The notes under the pieces: generated by a model
Database searches by the model: none
Seen by the model: the letters and a program-made list of their open reading frames with translations, nothing else
Told to the model about the DNA's origin: nothing
From: Firm-13 sp037143795
GTDB taxonomy: Bacteria > Bacillota > Clostridia > Saccharofermentanales > Saccharofermentanaceae
NCBI GenBank assembly: GCA_037143795.1
Contig: JBAWXZ010000011.1
Coordinates: forward strand, 1-64,000
Direction of reading: 5' to 3'
Length of the DNA stretch: 64,000 bases
Made by a program: the position numbers and the translations under genes
Shown: positions 43,115 to 53,431 of the stretch, in pieces
How the letters are laid out: every line of letters begins with the position of its first letter
Position numbering within the stretch: the stretch's first letter is position 1

Positions 43115-45574
43115 TTACAGCTGTGCTATCGTTACCCCGTCTTCGCCTTCCCCGTACGTTCCAAGACGGAAACTAATGACTCTTTTGTCCTGGCGCAGGT
43201 GCTGTGAGACAGCTGACCGCAGGGCTCCGGTGCCTTTACCGTGTACTATGCGGACCGTTGCGATATTGGACAGTACGCAGTCATCCAGATACCTGTCGAG
43301 TGCTGAAATCGCTTCATCCACTGTCATTCCAAGAAGCTGGATCTCCGGCATGGTATTTGCTGCACGCTGCATACGTATGTCACCTGCACCGCCCTCCCTG
43401 CGTGGTTTGGGAACCGCACGCGTACGTGCTTTACCGGTTTCTTTGGCCTTCTGTGATTCCTGCCCTTCAATCGGATATCTAAGGGATTCCTTTGTCACGT
43501 TTATACGAAGTGAGCCTGACTGCAGGACGCAGTTCCCGCGGCTGTCAGGTCCCTGTACAATTGTTCCGGATGCACCAAGGGACGGTGAATAGTACAGGCC
43601 GCCCAGACGGATAACATTGGGTATTTCTCCTGGAACCGGGATTTTTGCACGGTTTTTCTCTGCTTCGGTATCCAGGTCGGAAAGACCGGCCCGAAGATTT
43701 CTTCGGATCAACTGTACTTTCTCTTCGGCTGCCTGCTGGTTGTCCTCACGAATGGAGCGCCGCAAGTCCTTGAGTATCAGATCTGCCTCTTCAAGGGCAT
43801 CGGAAAGCAGCTCTTTCTTTTCTTCCTGCGCTTTTTGAAGGATCGCAGCTTTTTTCTGCTCAAGTTCTTCATGTTCTTTCTGCAGGGAAAGCTGCTGCTC
43901 TTTCACATGTTCACGCATCTGGCGGATTTCTTTTTTCAGTTTTTCGCTTTCCAGATTATTCCTCTCTACAGACGACAGAAGTTCTTCGAATCGAATTCCC
44001 TCATCTGAAAGGAGCATCTGAGCTGCGTCAATAATTTCCTGCGAAAGGCCTAATTTTCTTGAAATATGAAAGGCATTACTGACTCCGGGCAGGCCAATTA
44101 AAAGGCGATAAGTCGGAGAAAGGGTTTCCGTGTCAAATTCGCAGCAAGCGTTTTCGACGCCGTCTGTCTCGATGGCATATCCCTTTAATTCCTTATAGTG
44201 GGTTGTAGCAACCGTTACGGCTCCTTGTTTACGAAGATGGTCTAAAATAGCGATGGCCAGGGCTGCTCCCTCGGACGGATCCGTACCGGAGCCAAGCTCA
44301 TCGACAAGAACCAGTGTGGAGGACCCGGTTTTTTCAAGAATCGACACCAGATTTTTCATGTGGGAAGAAAAAGTGGACAGGCTTTGCTCAATACTCTGTT
44401 CATCCCCGATATCTGCAAGAATCTGATCAAACACAGAGACTTCGGAATGGTCCTGGCAGGGGATCTGAAGGCCTGCCATTGCCATCAGGCATAAAAGTCC
44501 GCAGGTCTTGAGTGACACTGTTTTGCCGCCCGTATTGGGACCTGTAATTACAAGTGTCCTGTATGTGGTACCAATCGCAAAATCAATCGGCACGACCCTA
44601 TCTTTGGGAATCAGCGGATGCCTGGCTTTCCTGAGTAAAATACGGCCCTCCCGGTTGAAGATCGGCTTTGACGCATTCATGGTGATTGATAAATTTGCTT
44701 TTGCACTTAGAAAGTCAATTTCACTTACCAGATTAGTATCGACCATCAATTCGCTTTTGAAGTTAAAAACGCGGCCGGAGAGATACTGCAATATCCGTTC
44801 AATTTCATCTTTTTCTTCTGACAGCCATTCACGGATCTTGTTATTTGCTTCGACAACGGCCATCGGCTCAACAAAAATCGTCTGTCCGGACGAGGATGTG
44901 TCATGAATAATACCGGGTATTTCACTGCGTTTTTCTGATTTAACAGGCACTACATAACGCTCTCCGCGCAGTGTTACAAGCTGCTCCTGGAGTGCTGTTG
45001 GGTGCTGGCGGATAATTCGCTCAAGAATATCCCTGACGCTTGCCTGGGCATCTTTTATGTGGCGGCGTATCTGGTACAGGGTTTCACTTGCACGGTCGTT
45101 CATTTCATCTTCCGATGCAATACAAAAAGAAATCTCCTTCTCCAGTGCCGGTGCCGGCATAAGCATACGGATTCGCGAAAACAGTCCGTTTCCTTCATCT
45201 ACATCCTTATTTTTGGGATACACAGCGTATATACGGTCAACAGCTCTCAGAAAGCACGCAACTCCAAGAAGACTTTTCATGGAAAGTGTACCCTGCGCCC
45301 CGACAAGGGAAAGGGATTCGCGGATATCCGATAATCCGGACAGAGGAAGCTGACCTTCACGTAAAATATAGGTGACGGTGCAGTCGGTTTCCGTGTGCCA
45401 TGTTTCAACTGTATGAAGGTCTGAGCAAGGTAAAAGCTCCTCGCAGAGCTCTCTACCATAAATACTTCTTGCATGAGCGGAAAGCATCGTTCGGATTTTG
45501 TCAAATTCAAGAGTTGTCAGGGAGCGGCCCTCTAGTAGCTTTTTCCTGTCCTCTTCTTCAAATGTTGTATACAT
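43115..45574 (-). CDS. mutS2: MutS2 family ATPase / endonuclease
   Basis: The 819-residue protein has the MutS-like core, Walker A in ITGPNTGGKTVSLKT, Walker B and signature around VLVDELGSGTDPSEGAA, a coiled coil (about 520-630), and a C-terminal Smr domain with HGKGTGALR. In the Smr domain the LDLH/LDLR motif is QLLGM, as in other clostridial proteins. It lacks the mismatch-recognition domain of MutS. MutS2 acts on recombination intermediates and, in some Firmicutes, rescues stalled ribosomes. It is the last gene of the uvrB-dnaE-pfkA-pgsA-mutS2 run; AGGAAT precedes the ATG. Confidence 0.95.
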   Translation of the reverse strand: MYTTFEEEDRKKLLEGRSLTTLEFDKIRTMLSAHARSIYGRELCEELLPCSDLHTVETWHTETDCTVTYILREGQLPLSGLSDIRESLSLVGAQGTLSMKSLLGVACFLRAVDRIYAVYPKNKDVDEGNGLFSRIRMLMPAPALEKEISFCIASEDEMNDRASETLYQIRRHIKDAQASVRDILERIIRQHPTALQEQLVTLRGERYVVPVKSEKRSEIPGIIHDTSSSGQTIFVEPMAVVEANNKIREWLSEEKDEIERILQYLSGRVFNFKSELMVDTNLVSEIDFLSAKANLSITMNASKPIFNREGRILLRKARHPLIPKDRVVPIDFAIGTTYRTLVITGPNTGGKTVSLKTCGLLCLMAMAGLQIPCQDHSEVSVFDQILADIGDEQSIEQSLSTFSSHMKNLVSILEKTGSSTLVLVDELGSGTDPSEGAALAIAILDHLRKQGAVTVATTHYKELKGYAIETDGVENACCEFDTETLSPTYRLLIGLPGVSNAFHISRKLGLSQEIIDAAQMLLSDEGIRFEELLSSVERNNLESEKLKKEIRQMREHVKEQQLSLQKEHEELEQKKAAILQKAQEEKKELLSDALEEADLILKDLRRSIREDNQQAAEEKVQLIRRNLRAGLSDLDTEAEKNRAKIPVPGEIPNVIRLGGLYYSPSLGASGTIVQGPDSRGNCVLQSGSLRINVTKESLRYPIEGQESQKAKETGKARTRAVPKPRREGGAGDIRMQRAANTMPEIQLLGMTVDEAISALDRYLDDCVLSNIATVRIVHGKGTGALRSAVSQHLRQDKRVISFRLGTYGEGEDGVTIAQL

Positions 45575-45585
45575 AAATATTCCTA

Positions 45586-46200
45586 TCAGACTCTCGTCTC
45601 GTCGGTTTCGGTCTTTTTTGTCAAATCATCATCACCGAGCTTTGATGTGTCCCTTAACAAAGTGACACCATAACAAATCGTAGAAAATGATGACATGAGT
45701 ACTGGCGGTATAAAAATGAAATTAGTAATATAACGCAGATCATGCGGAACAAAGAACACGGATGCCAGGGCAATTACAAAAAGGACAGTCGATAGCTTCC
45801 CGTACCACCTGGAGTGGGATACGATTCTGTGCTTCTGCAAAATATATGCACCGCCAAGAATCATCGCTGCTTCTTTGACAAGGATAAAAATAACAACCCA
45901 CAGAGGCAGTCTGCCAATCAGGAACATCATGAATGCAGTTGTAAACTGGAAAAGCTTATCAACAAAAGGGTCATAAATCTTTCCGAAATCAGATATCTGA
46001 TTAAAATGGCGCGCAATAAACCCATCGGCGGCATCCGTGAACCAGATACCGACAAAGAAGCAGAATGCTGCCACGCTGTATGTATGCCCTTCTTCTCCGG
46101 GATGTCCGCTTGCATGGATGAATACCGCCATAAACGGAATCGCAAGCAGCCGGACAGTTGTAAGAATATTGGGTATCGTCCATGGTATTTTCACTCTCAT
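45586..46200 (-). CDS. pgsA: CDP-alcohol phosphatidyltransferase (phosphatidylglycerophosphate synthase-like)
   Basis: The 204-residue membrane enzyme has the family motif D-G-x2-A-R-x8-G-x3-D-x3-D, read as DGFIARHFNQISDFGKIYDP followed by FVD. It has about five helices. It probably joins CDP-diacylglycerol to glycerol-3-phosphate in phosphatidylglycerol synthesis; cardiolipin-type relatives are possible. It follows pfkA by seven bases and precedes mutS2 by 11 bases. Confidence 0.85.
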   Translation of the reverse strand: MRVKIPWTIPNILTTVRLLAIPFMAVFIHASGHPGEEGHTYSVAAFCFFVGIWFTDAADGFIARHFNQISDFGKIYDPFVDKLFQFTTAFMMFLIGRLPLWVVIFILVKEAAMILGGAYILQKHRIVSHSRWYGKLSTVLFVIALASVFFVPHDLRYITNFIFIPPVLMSSFSTICYGVTLLRDTSKLGDDDLTKKTETDETRV

Positions 46201-46207
46201 AATATCC

Positions 46208-47260
46208 TCAAGTCAGGAGTTTCGCCCTGGAAAGGTCTGCTTCTGAGATGGTCTTTGTTAATTTGAGTCCTTCTTCAACATCAATATCCGTAATTCTTCC
46301 GTCCTTGAAAATCACGAGACGGTTGAGTCTTCCTTCATTGATGCATTCGATTGCATGCACTCCCATCAGGCTGGCCATGGAACGATCCCTGACCGTCGGG
46401 CTGCCGCCGCGCTGCAGGTGACCCAATATAGTAGCCCTGGCTTCAATTCCCGTCGCTTCTTCAATGCGCCTGGCAATATCAATTGCGGTTCCTGCACCTT
46501 CGGCCACAATAACAATATAATGGTGCTTCCCGGCGTTCCTGCCGTCGAGGATGACCTTAACGACATCCTTGTTGAAATCAAACGCCTGTTCCGGTATGAG
46601 CACCACCTCGGCTCCTGTCGCTATTCCTACATTCAGTGCAATATATCCTGCCTTTCTTCCCATTACTTCAATTACGCTGCAGCGTTCATGGGAAGATGCG
46701 GTGTCCCTTAGTTTATCAATAGCTTCCATTGCCGTATTCATAGCCGTATCATATCCAATTGTATACTCTGTGGAGGCGATGTCATTGTCAATCGTACCCG
46801 GCAGGCCAATCACCGGGATCCCGATGCGTGCCAGATCGCGGGCGCCCCTGTATGAGCCGTCTCCGCCGATTACAACAAGGCATTCAATTCCAAAGACCTT
46901 GCACATCGTAGCGCCCTTAACGACGCCTTCAGGCGTCTCAAAAGTCTTGGACCGGGCCGTCATCAGAAAGGTACCGCCCCGCTGCAGTTTCTCAGAGACG
47001 TCCCTTCCATTCAGTTCTTCAATCTCGCCCTTCCATAATCCGTGGTATCCCCGCATTACACCAAAAACCTTATGGCCTGTATGCAGCCCGGCACGTACAA
47101 CTGCCCTGATCGTAGCATTCATTCCGGGGGCATCCCCGCCGCTTGTAAGAACACCGATTCCTCGTATCACAGGTCGATCGGACATAGGAATATTGTCATA
47201 GTTGGGAGCTATCAGTTCCTTGATGTTCGGCATATTTGTCGCACTGTATTCTTCAATCAT
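46208..47260 (-). CDS. pfkA: ATP-dependent 6-phosphofructokinase
   Basis: The 350-residue glycolytic enzyme phosphorylates fructose 6-phosphate. It shows GVLTSGGDAPGMNATIR, the ATP-type GGDGSYRGA (a Gly at the position that is Asp in PPi-dependent enzymes), GTIDNDI with the catalytic Asp, and HLQRGGSPTVRDR. An N-terminal extension of about 30 residues precedes the usual start. It has a ribosome site (AGGAG) at ATG 47260, whereas no such site precedes the internal ATG at 47185. It lies between dnaE and pgsA. Confidence 0.94.
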   Translation of the reverse strand: MIEEYSATNMPNIKELIAPNYDNIPMSDRPVIRGIGVLTSGGDAPGMNATIRAVVRAGLHTGHKVFGVMRGYHGLWKGEIEELNGRDVSEKLQRGGTFLMTARSKTFETPEGVVKGATMCKVFGIECLVVIGGDGSYRGARDLARIGIPVIGLPGTIDNDIASTEYTIGYDTAMNTAMEAIDKLRDTASSHERCSVIEVMGRKAGYIALNVGIATGAEVVLIPEQAFDFNKDVVKVILDGRNAGKHHYIVIVAEGAGTAIDIARRIEEATGIEARATILGHLQRGGSPTVRDRSMASLMGVHAIECINEGRLNRLVIFKDGRITDIDVEEGLKLTKTISEADLSRAKLLT

Positions 47261-47355
47261 AACTACCACACTCCTGCTTCACAATTTATCAAAATTATCC
47301 GGTCTTTCAAAGTTATTAATATTATACAGGCACTTGGAAAAAATCGAAAGAGTCA

Positions 47356-50300
47356 TCAGAAAATTGCCATATTATCTTTACCGCATATTGTAGAAATCTC
47401 CTTAAGAATTTCGTTTGACGGATCCACCCAGTATTCCGGGGGAAGTTTAACATTCATTTTGGAGCCGGATAAAAAGACAACAACCTGCATCGGACCGTGA
47501 AAATAGGCAAGAGCTGCGAGAAGTCTCATGTATCCGGCATCATTTTGATTTCCGTCATAACGAATTCCGAGACGCTGTACTGCCGGTGCCGGAACGGGAT
47601 TCCCATATTGTTCCTGTTCCGGATCATCCTGCAATCCCTGGTCGGGCCCACTATTCTGATCCGTGGCCGGGCTTTCTTTCTGATCCGGAACCGAGGCAGC
47701 AGCTTCCACCGGAGAAACTTTTCTGTTTGTATGATTGTACCAACTGTCCTTCCTGCTGCTGACCGGCTCTGCTTTTCTGTCAGTCGCCGTCTTGGAGAGT
47801 TCAGAAAAACTTTCCGCAATCAGCTTTGGCTGTTCATCCTCACGGATGCTCACCCTTCCTCTGATCAGCAGCACCCGGTTTTCCTGTAACAGCTGGGCAT
47901 ATGTCTGAAATACCTTCGGAAAAACAATGACTTCATATCCCCCGAGAAGATCCTCCATTTGAAGAAAAGCCATCATTTCCTGTTTTTTTGTCGTCTTGGT
48001 CGTTCGCGAAAGCAGCAGACCTGCCATGATGACCATATCCTGATCTAAAAGAATGCGTTCTGCTACAGCGCCTTCTTCCCCTGATGCCATCACAAATGCG
48101 GAGCTATCCGTATTTGTGGAATAGGCAATTGATTGTTTATACTCTTCAAGCGGATGACCGGAAATATACAGTCCCAGGACTTCTTTCTCCTTAGCCAGTT
48201 TCTCCGAGACCGAAAACTCATCTGTCCCCGGATACTGAGGCTCGGAAAGTGTCACATCCCCGGCTCCGTCTGTCAATCCGAACAGCGAAATCTGACCATC
48301 CATAAGGTTCTTCCTGGACGAAGCCAACTGAGCAAAAAACGGATCCATAGCTGCCAGCAGCTGGGAACGCGGTATCAAAAAAGCATCCAGGGCGGAAGCA
48401 AGGATTAAACTCTCAATCATTTTGCGGTTCATATCATATTTAAACATTCTTCTCAAAAAATCTCCGAAGGTGGTAAACAGGCCGTTTTGCATCCGCTCTT
48501 CCACCAGCTGATTTATCGCTGCTTCCCCGACATTTTTTACAGCCGAGAGACCTATGCGAATATAACCTTCACCTTCAGTGGTAAACTTCGCCTGACTCCT
48601 GTTAATATCCGGTGCAAGCACGTGAAGTCCCATTTTTTTGCAGCAGCCGACATACCATGCTGCCTGCGAAAGATTCCCGCGGAAACTGTTGAGCATGGCC
48701 GCCATAAACTCAGTCGGATAATGAAATTTAAGGTATGCCGTAAAATATCCGATAACAGCATATGCCGCAGCATGTGATTTATTAAATGCATATCCTGCAA
48801 ATTGGGTCACATCATCAAATATTTTCTCCGCCGTTTTCTCGGAAACTCCGTGACGGACAGCCCCGTCCACTGTGCGGCCGAGTTCGTCGATCCCTCCGTA
48901 TATAAACATTTCACGGTATTTTTCCATGGTGGAAAGCTTCTTTTTGGACATGGCACGCCTGATATTGTCAGACTGGCCCATTGAAAAACCTGCCAGATCA
49001 CGTACTATCTGCATTGCCTGTTCCTGATACACCATGCATCCATACGTTACGTTGAGTATCGGTTCAAGTAGAGGATGATCATAATGAATCAATTTGGGAT
49101 CGTGCCTTGCTTTTACATAGCGGGGAATCTGGTCCATTGGACCCGGTCGGTACAGTGAGATTCCGGCGATAATATCTTCCAGGGAAGTCGGGGCAAGCTC
49201 AGTCATGAAATTTGTCATTCCGGCGCTTTCAAGCTGGAACACTCCCTCGGTATCCCCTCGGCCGATCATCTCATAAACAGCTGGTTCATCGAGTGGAATA
49301 TGATCATAATCTATAGCAATACCGCGATTCTGCAGTACCATTTCCGCCGTGTCGCGCATGACCGTCAAAGTACGCAGTCCCAGGAAGTCGAATTTCAGAA
49401 GACCGATCGCCTCAACATTATTTTTATCGAATTGTACTACGACTGATTCATCGTTTTTAGCAAGCGGTGCAATATCCGTCAGAGGCCCGTTGGAAATCAC
49501 AACTCCGGCCGCATGCGTCGATGCGTGCCGGGGCATGCCTTCAAAAAGGATCGCGGTGTCCAGGACATCCTTGGATACAGGATTGTTATCATATGCATTT
49601 TTCAGATCAGAAGACAGTTCAAGTGCTTTATGGATTGTCATCCCGATTGCAAAAGGGATCATTTTAGCAAGTCTGTCACTCTCTGCATATGGTACCTCAA
49701 GCGCCCTTGCCACATCCCTGACACAGGCACGGGCTGCAAGTGTTCCAAAAGCGATGACCTGTGCAACACGGTCCTCACCATATTTGGCTGTCACGTATTC
49801 AATCACTTCAGGCCGCCGTTCATAGCAGAAATCAATATCAAAATCAGGCATACTGACACGTTCACTATTAAGGAAACGTTCAAAAATCAAGCCATAACGC
49901 AGAGGGTCAATATTCGTAATGCCAAGCGCATATGCCGCTAAGGAACCTGCGCCGGAACCGCGCCCGGGGCCAACCATAATTCCGTGGTCCTTTGCATATT
50001 TGATAAAGTCCCAGACGATCAGGAAATAATCCGTAAACCCCATTTGGGAAATGACGGAAAGTTCATATTCCAACCGTTCACGATATGCCTGGTGTGAAGT
50101 CAGGTCGCTGATATCCAGAAGCCGGTGAACAAGGCCGGATTCAGCAAGTGAGCGAAGAAAACTGTCATTATCCGAAAACGAAGCCGGTGCTTCAAAAGAA
50201 GGAAGATGTGTGACGCCAAAGGTATATGTCGCCTGGCATGCGCTGGCGATCAAAGTCGTGTTGTCGATGGCTGATGGTATGTTCGGGAAAAATGCACGCA

Positions 50301-51078
50301 TTTCTTCTTCGGATTTGATATAAAAATCATCCGTCGGCATACGCATCCTGTCCTTATCCGAAATGTGTTTGCCTGTCTGCATGCAAAGCAGGACGTCATG
50401 CGCCTTTGCATCTTCCTTTCGCATATAATGGCAGTCATTGGTAGCCACAAGCGGAATGCCTGTCTCCTGTGAAATCCGGATCAAATGCTGATTCACCCTT
50501 GCCTGCGCGGGAATCGTATTGCTCTGTATTTCCAGATAATAATTCCCCCGGCCGAAAACCTCATCATACCAGAGCGCCGTCTGCCTTGCCTCATCAAACT
50601 GGTCCTTCATCAGTGCCTGGGAAATTTCTCCTGCCAGGCAAGCGGATAATGCTATCAAACCGCCGCTGTATTTCTGCAGCAATTCACGGTCCACACGGGG
50701 ACGGTAATAAAACCCATCGGTAAAACCGGCTGATACCAGACGGTTCAGGTTTTTCAGCCCTTCATTATCCTTTGCCAGGAGTATCAGGTGATATGGTTCA
50801 CGGTCTGCGGCGCCTTCTTTATTGAAACGGCTTCTGGGTGCGACGTAGCATTCACATCCGATAATTGGATGAATGCCCTCCTCCTTCATAATCCGGAAAA
50901 AATCAACCGTACCGTACATAACCCCGTGATCAGTAATCGCACAGGAATTCATGCCCAGTTCTTTGAGCCTCTTTGCAAGAGAACGGATGCGAATGGCACC
51001 GTCAAGCAGACTGTATTCGGTATGCAGGTGCAGATGTACAAACCCCTGCATGGGTACAGATTCTGAAGCCACCCTCAT
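47356..51078 (-). CDS. dnaE: DNA polymerase III alpha subunit DnaE
   Basis: The 1240-residue polymerase has the PHP domain (FVHLHLHTEYSLLDGA), catalytic aspartates in PDFDIDFCYERR, the GPGRGSGAGSL palm motif, and a helix-hairpin and OB domain near the C-terminus. DnaE acts in lagging-strand synthesis and, in many Firmicutes, in translesion or repair roles. The start is ATG 51078, 15 bases after the uvrB stop. A GTG two codons later has better spacing from GAGGAGG. The uvrB promoter with its SOS box may drive it as well. Confidence 0.96.
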   Translation of the reverse strand: MRVASESVPMQGFVHLHLHTEYSLLDGAIRIRSLAKRLKELGMNSCAITDHGVMYGTVDFFRIMKEEGIHPIIGCECYVAPRSRFNKEGAADREPYHLILLAKDNEGLKNLNRLVSAGFTDGFYYRPRVDRELLQKYSGGLIALSACLAGEISQALMKDQFDEARQTALWYDEVFGRGNYYLEIQSNTIPAQARVNQHLIRISQETGIPLVATNDCHYMRKEDAKAHDVLLCMQTGKHISDKDRMRMPTDDFYIKSEEEMRAFFPNIPSAIDNTTLIASACQATYTFGVTHLPSFEAPASFSDNDSFLRSLAESGLVHRLLDISDLTSHQAYRERLEYELSVISQMGFTDYFLIVWDFIKYAKDHGIMVGPGRGSGAGSLAAYALGITNIDPLRYGLIFERFLNSERVSMPDFDIDFCYERRPEVIEYVTAKYGEDRVAQVIAFGTLAARACVRDVARALEVPYAESDRLAKMIPFAIGMTIHKALELSSDLKNAYDNNPVSKDVLDTAILFEGMPRHASTHAAGVVISNGPLTDIAPLAKNDESVVVQFDKNNVEAIGLLKFDFLGLRTLTVMRDTAEMVLQNRGIAIDYDHIPLDEPAVYEMIGRGDTEGVFQLESAGMTNFMTELAPTSLEDIIAGISLYRPGPMDQIPRYVKARHDPKLIHYDHPLLEPILNVTYGCMVYQEQAMQIVRDLAGFSMGQSDNIRRAMSKKKLSTMEKYREMFIYGGIDELGRTVDGAVRHGVSEKTAEKIFDDVTQFAGYAFNKSHAAAYAVIGYFTAYLKFHYPTEFMAAMLNSFRGNLSQAAWYVGCCKKMGLHVLAPDINRSQAKFTTEGEGYIRIGLSAVKNVGEAAINQLVEERMQNGLFTTFGDFLRRMFKYDMNRKMIESLILASALDAFLIPRSQLLAAMDPFFAQLASSRKNLMDGQISLFGLTDGAGDVTLSEPQYPGTDEFSVSEKLAKEKEVLGLYISGHPLEEYKQSIAYSTNTDSSAFVMASGEEGAVAERILLDQDMVIMAGLLLSRTTKTTKKQEMMAFLQMEDLLGGYEVIVFPKVFQTYAQLLQENRVLLIRGRVSIREDEQPKLIAESFSELSKTATDRKAEPVSSRKDSWYNHTNRKVSPVEAAASVPDQKESPATDQNSGPDQGLQDDPEQEQYGNPVPAPAVQRLGIRYDGNQNDAGYMRLLAALAYFHGPMQVVVFLSGSKMNVKLPPEYWVDPSNEILKEISTICGKDNMAIF

Positions 51079-51092
51079 TCCTCCTCATTCAA

Positions 51093-53141
51093 TCAAATAA
51101 TTCTGCCCCGCACAGTAACCAACAAATCACGAAGTCGGGCGGCTTCCTCAAATTCAAGGCTTTTCGCTGCATCCTTCATGTCCTTCTCCAGCCTCTTTGA
51201 AAGCTTAACAAGCTCAGGCTGTGACAAATGAGCCGTTTTATTATCCAGTATACCTTCCACATCTTCGGCAGCCAGGCCTTCTTCCTTGCTGAAGGCTTCA
51301 ATTGTCTCCAGTACACCCCTGACTTCTTTCTTTATGCTTGTGGGAATAATATTATTCTTCTCATTATATGCTAATTGTATGTCCCGTCTTCTATTTGTTT
51401 CAGAAATTGCAGCAAACATGGAATCGGTAATTTTGTCTGCATAAAGAATCACCCGGCCGTTTACATTACGTGCAGCCCGGCCGATAATCTGAATCAGGGA
51501 TCGTGCCGAACGGAGGAAGCCTTCCTTATCAGCATCAAGAATCATAATCAAAGATACTTCCGGCAGGTCAAGCCCCTCACGAAGCAGGTTAATTCCCACT
51601 AATACGTCAAAAAGCCCCTGTCTGAGATCCCGTAATATCTTCATTCTTTCGACCGTTTCTATATCGGAATGCAGATATTTTACGCGGACTCCTTCATTTG
51701 CTAAAAACGCGGAAAGATCTTCTGCCATCTTCTTGGTCAGGGTAAGAACCAGCGTTCTTTCTCCTTTTTCGTTGTTGGCACGAATCTCCGTAAGTATGTC
51801 CTCGATCTGTCCCTCAACGGGCCGTATGGAAATATCCGGATCCACCAGGCCGGTCGGCCGGATAATCTGTTCAGCCGTCTGCTGACTATGTGCAGCCTCG
51901 TAAACGGACGGCGTAGCAGAGACAAAGAGGGTTTGTCCCATTTTTTTCTCGAATTCCGGGAACTGCAGGGGACGGTTGTCAAATGCTGAGGGCAGACGAA
52001 ATCCGTATTTTACCAGGTTCTCTTTACGGGACCTGTCTCCGCTGTACATTGCGCCGATTTGAGGAATCGAGACATGGGACTCGTCAATCATCAGAAGATA
52101 GTCGTCAGGAAAAAAGTCAATAAGCGTAAAGGGTGCTGTCCCGGGCTCACGCTGAGCAAGATGCCGCGAATAGTTCTCAATCCCCTTGCAGAAACCCGTC
52201 TCCCTGAGCATCTCAAGATCATACCGGGTGCGCTGTTCCAGGCGATATGCCTCTATGACCTTTCCCTCGGCCCGCATAATGGGCAGTCGTTCTTCGAGTT
52301 CCTCTTCAATTGAGACAAGCGCTTTTTTCATTTTGTCGCTGCTTGTGGCATAGTGCGATGCAGGATAAATCGACGTGTAATTTCTCGTCCACTGAACTTT
52401 GCCTGTAAGATGATCCACCTCTGTTATCTTTTCAATCATATCGCCGAAAAAGCTAACACGTGTAAGCAGTTCTTCCGATGAGGACGGAAAAATATCGAGT
52501 GTATCTCCGCGAACCCTGAAGGATCCGCGTTTTACTTCATAATCGTTTCTGGAATATTGGATGTTGATGAGCTCACGGATGACCTGATCCCTGTCCTTCT
52601 TCATCCCCGGACGAAGATTGACCATAAGGTCCCGGTAATCCGACGGGTCGCCCAAACCGTAGATGCACGATACCGATGCGACGACAATGACATCACGCCT
52701 CTCCAGAAGTGATGAAGTGGCAGAGTGCCGCATACGGTCAATCTCTTCGTTGATAGCCGAGTCCTTTTCGATATATGTATCCGTAGCCGCAATGTAAGCT
52801 TCAGGCTGATAATAATCATAATAGGAGACAAAATATTCTACCGCATTATCCGGAAAAAAAGCTTTGAATTCGGCACAAAGCTGACCGGCCAATGTCTTAT
52901 TATGTGCAATGACAAGGGCGGGGCGCTGCAGTCTTTCAATTATATTGGCCATGGTAAATGTCTTGCCGGAACCAGTTACTCCTAATAGTGTCTGCGCGGA
53001 AAGACCGTCTTCCATTCCCTGAACCAGAGTATCTATTGCCTGCGGCTGATCTCCCATCGGCCGCATTTCGCTTTCAATGCGAAAAGGTCTGCTCTCAAGC
53101 GGTTCATAAAATTTCTTCTCTGCAGTCTTCTCAATCGCCAT
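51093..53141 (-). CDS. uvrB: Excinuclease ABC subunit UvrB
   Basis: The 682-residue helicase-like subunit of nucleotide excision repair has Walker A GVTGSGKTFTMAN, the beta-hairpin (YYDYYQPEAYI), DESHVSIPQIG (DExx-type box) and a C-terminal UVR motif. ATG 53141 has GAGGTGA upstream; a longer frame would add 29 unlike residues. uvrA and uvrC are not in this window. Confidence 0.97.
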   Translation of the reverse strand: MAIEKTAEKKFYEPLESRPFRIESEMRPMGDQPQAIDTLVQGMEDGLSAQTLLGVTGSGKTFTMANIIERLQRPALVIAHNKTLAGQLCAEFKAFFPDNAVEYFVSYYDYYQPEAYIAATDTYIEKDSAINEEIDRMRHSATSSLLERRDVIVVASVSCIYGLGDPSDYRDLMVNLRPGMKKDRDQVIRELINIQYSRNDYEVKRGSFRVRGDTLDIFPSSSEELLTRVSFFGDMIEKITEVDHLTGKVQWTRNYTSIYPASHYATSSDKMKKALVSIEEELEERLPIMRAEGKVIEAYRLEQRTRYDLEMLRETGFCKGIENYSRHLAQREPGTAPFTLIDFFPDDYLLMIDESHVSIPQIGAMYSGDRSRKENLVKYGFRLPSAFDNRPLQFPEFEKKMGQTLFVSATPSVYEAAHSQQTAEQIIRPTGLVDPDISIRPVEGQIEDILTEIRANNEKGERTLVLTLTKKMAEDLSAFLANEGVRVKYLHSDIETVERMKILRDLRQGLFDVLVGINLLREGLDLPEVSLIMILDADKEGFLRSARSLIQIIGRAARNVNGRVILYADKITDSMFAAISETNRRRDIQLAYNEKNNIIPTSIKKEVRGVLETIEAFSKEEGLAAEDVEGILDNKTAHLSQPELVKLSKRLEKDMKDAAKSLEFEEAARLRDLLVTVRGRII

Positions 53142-53187
53142 TGGAATCACCTCAAAATTTGATAAATACAAATTTATATATGCTAAA

Positions 53188-53216
53188 ATAATATCATAAA
53201 AAGAACAATTGTTCAA
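53188..53216 (-). promoter_or_regulatory. SOS promoter of uvrB with LexA box
   Basis: On the minus strand TTGAAC (53211-53216) and TATTAT (53188-53193) are 17 bases apart. Overlapping the -35 is GAACAATTGTTC (53203-53214), a perfect palindrome that fits the Gram-positive LexA consensus GAAC-N4-GTTC. UvrB is a classic SOS gene. Confidence 0.85.
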
Positions 53217-53318
53217 TCCGAAAATCATGAAAGATCCTTGTATTTTAACGGGAATACTCGTTCATGGATATTCGGTTATTATTCATTATACAGATTGCAG
53301 AAGCTTTCTTATGCATTT

Positions 53319-53347
53319 TTGACAAGAACATGATTCATACGTATTAA
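53319..53347 (+). promoter_or_regulatory. Promoter candidate of ilvE
   Basis: TTGACA (53319-53324) and TATTAA (53342-53347) are separated by 17 bases. A second TATAAT at 53384-53389 is closer to the gene but has a poor -35. The rest of the 290-base gap between uvrB and ilvE shows a small GC hairpin (GCGC/GCGC, 53406-53416) just before the ribosome site and no T-box or other recognisable leader. Confidence 0.5.
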
Positions 53348-53431
53348 GGGAAATTTATCATGTTCAACACAGCTAAAGCGTATTATAATGCTAAATACAA
53401 TTAGAGCGCCGGGCGCGAAGGAGGATACAAG

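Noticed and set aside
42822..43207. Open frames on both strands across the 102-bp repeats
   Set aside because: They follow the repeat period (102 = 3 x 34), have no ribosome site or known domain, and one runs into mutS2 in the wrong frame.
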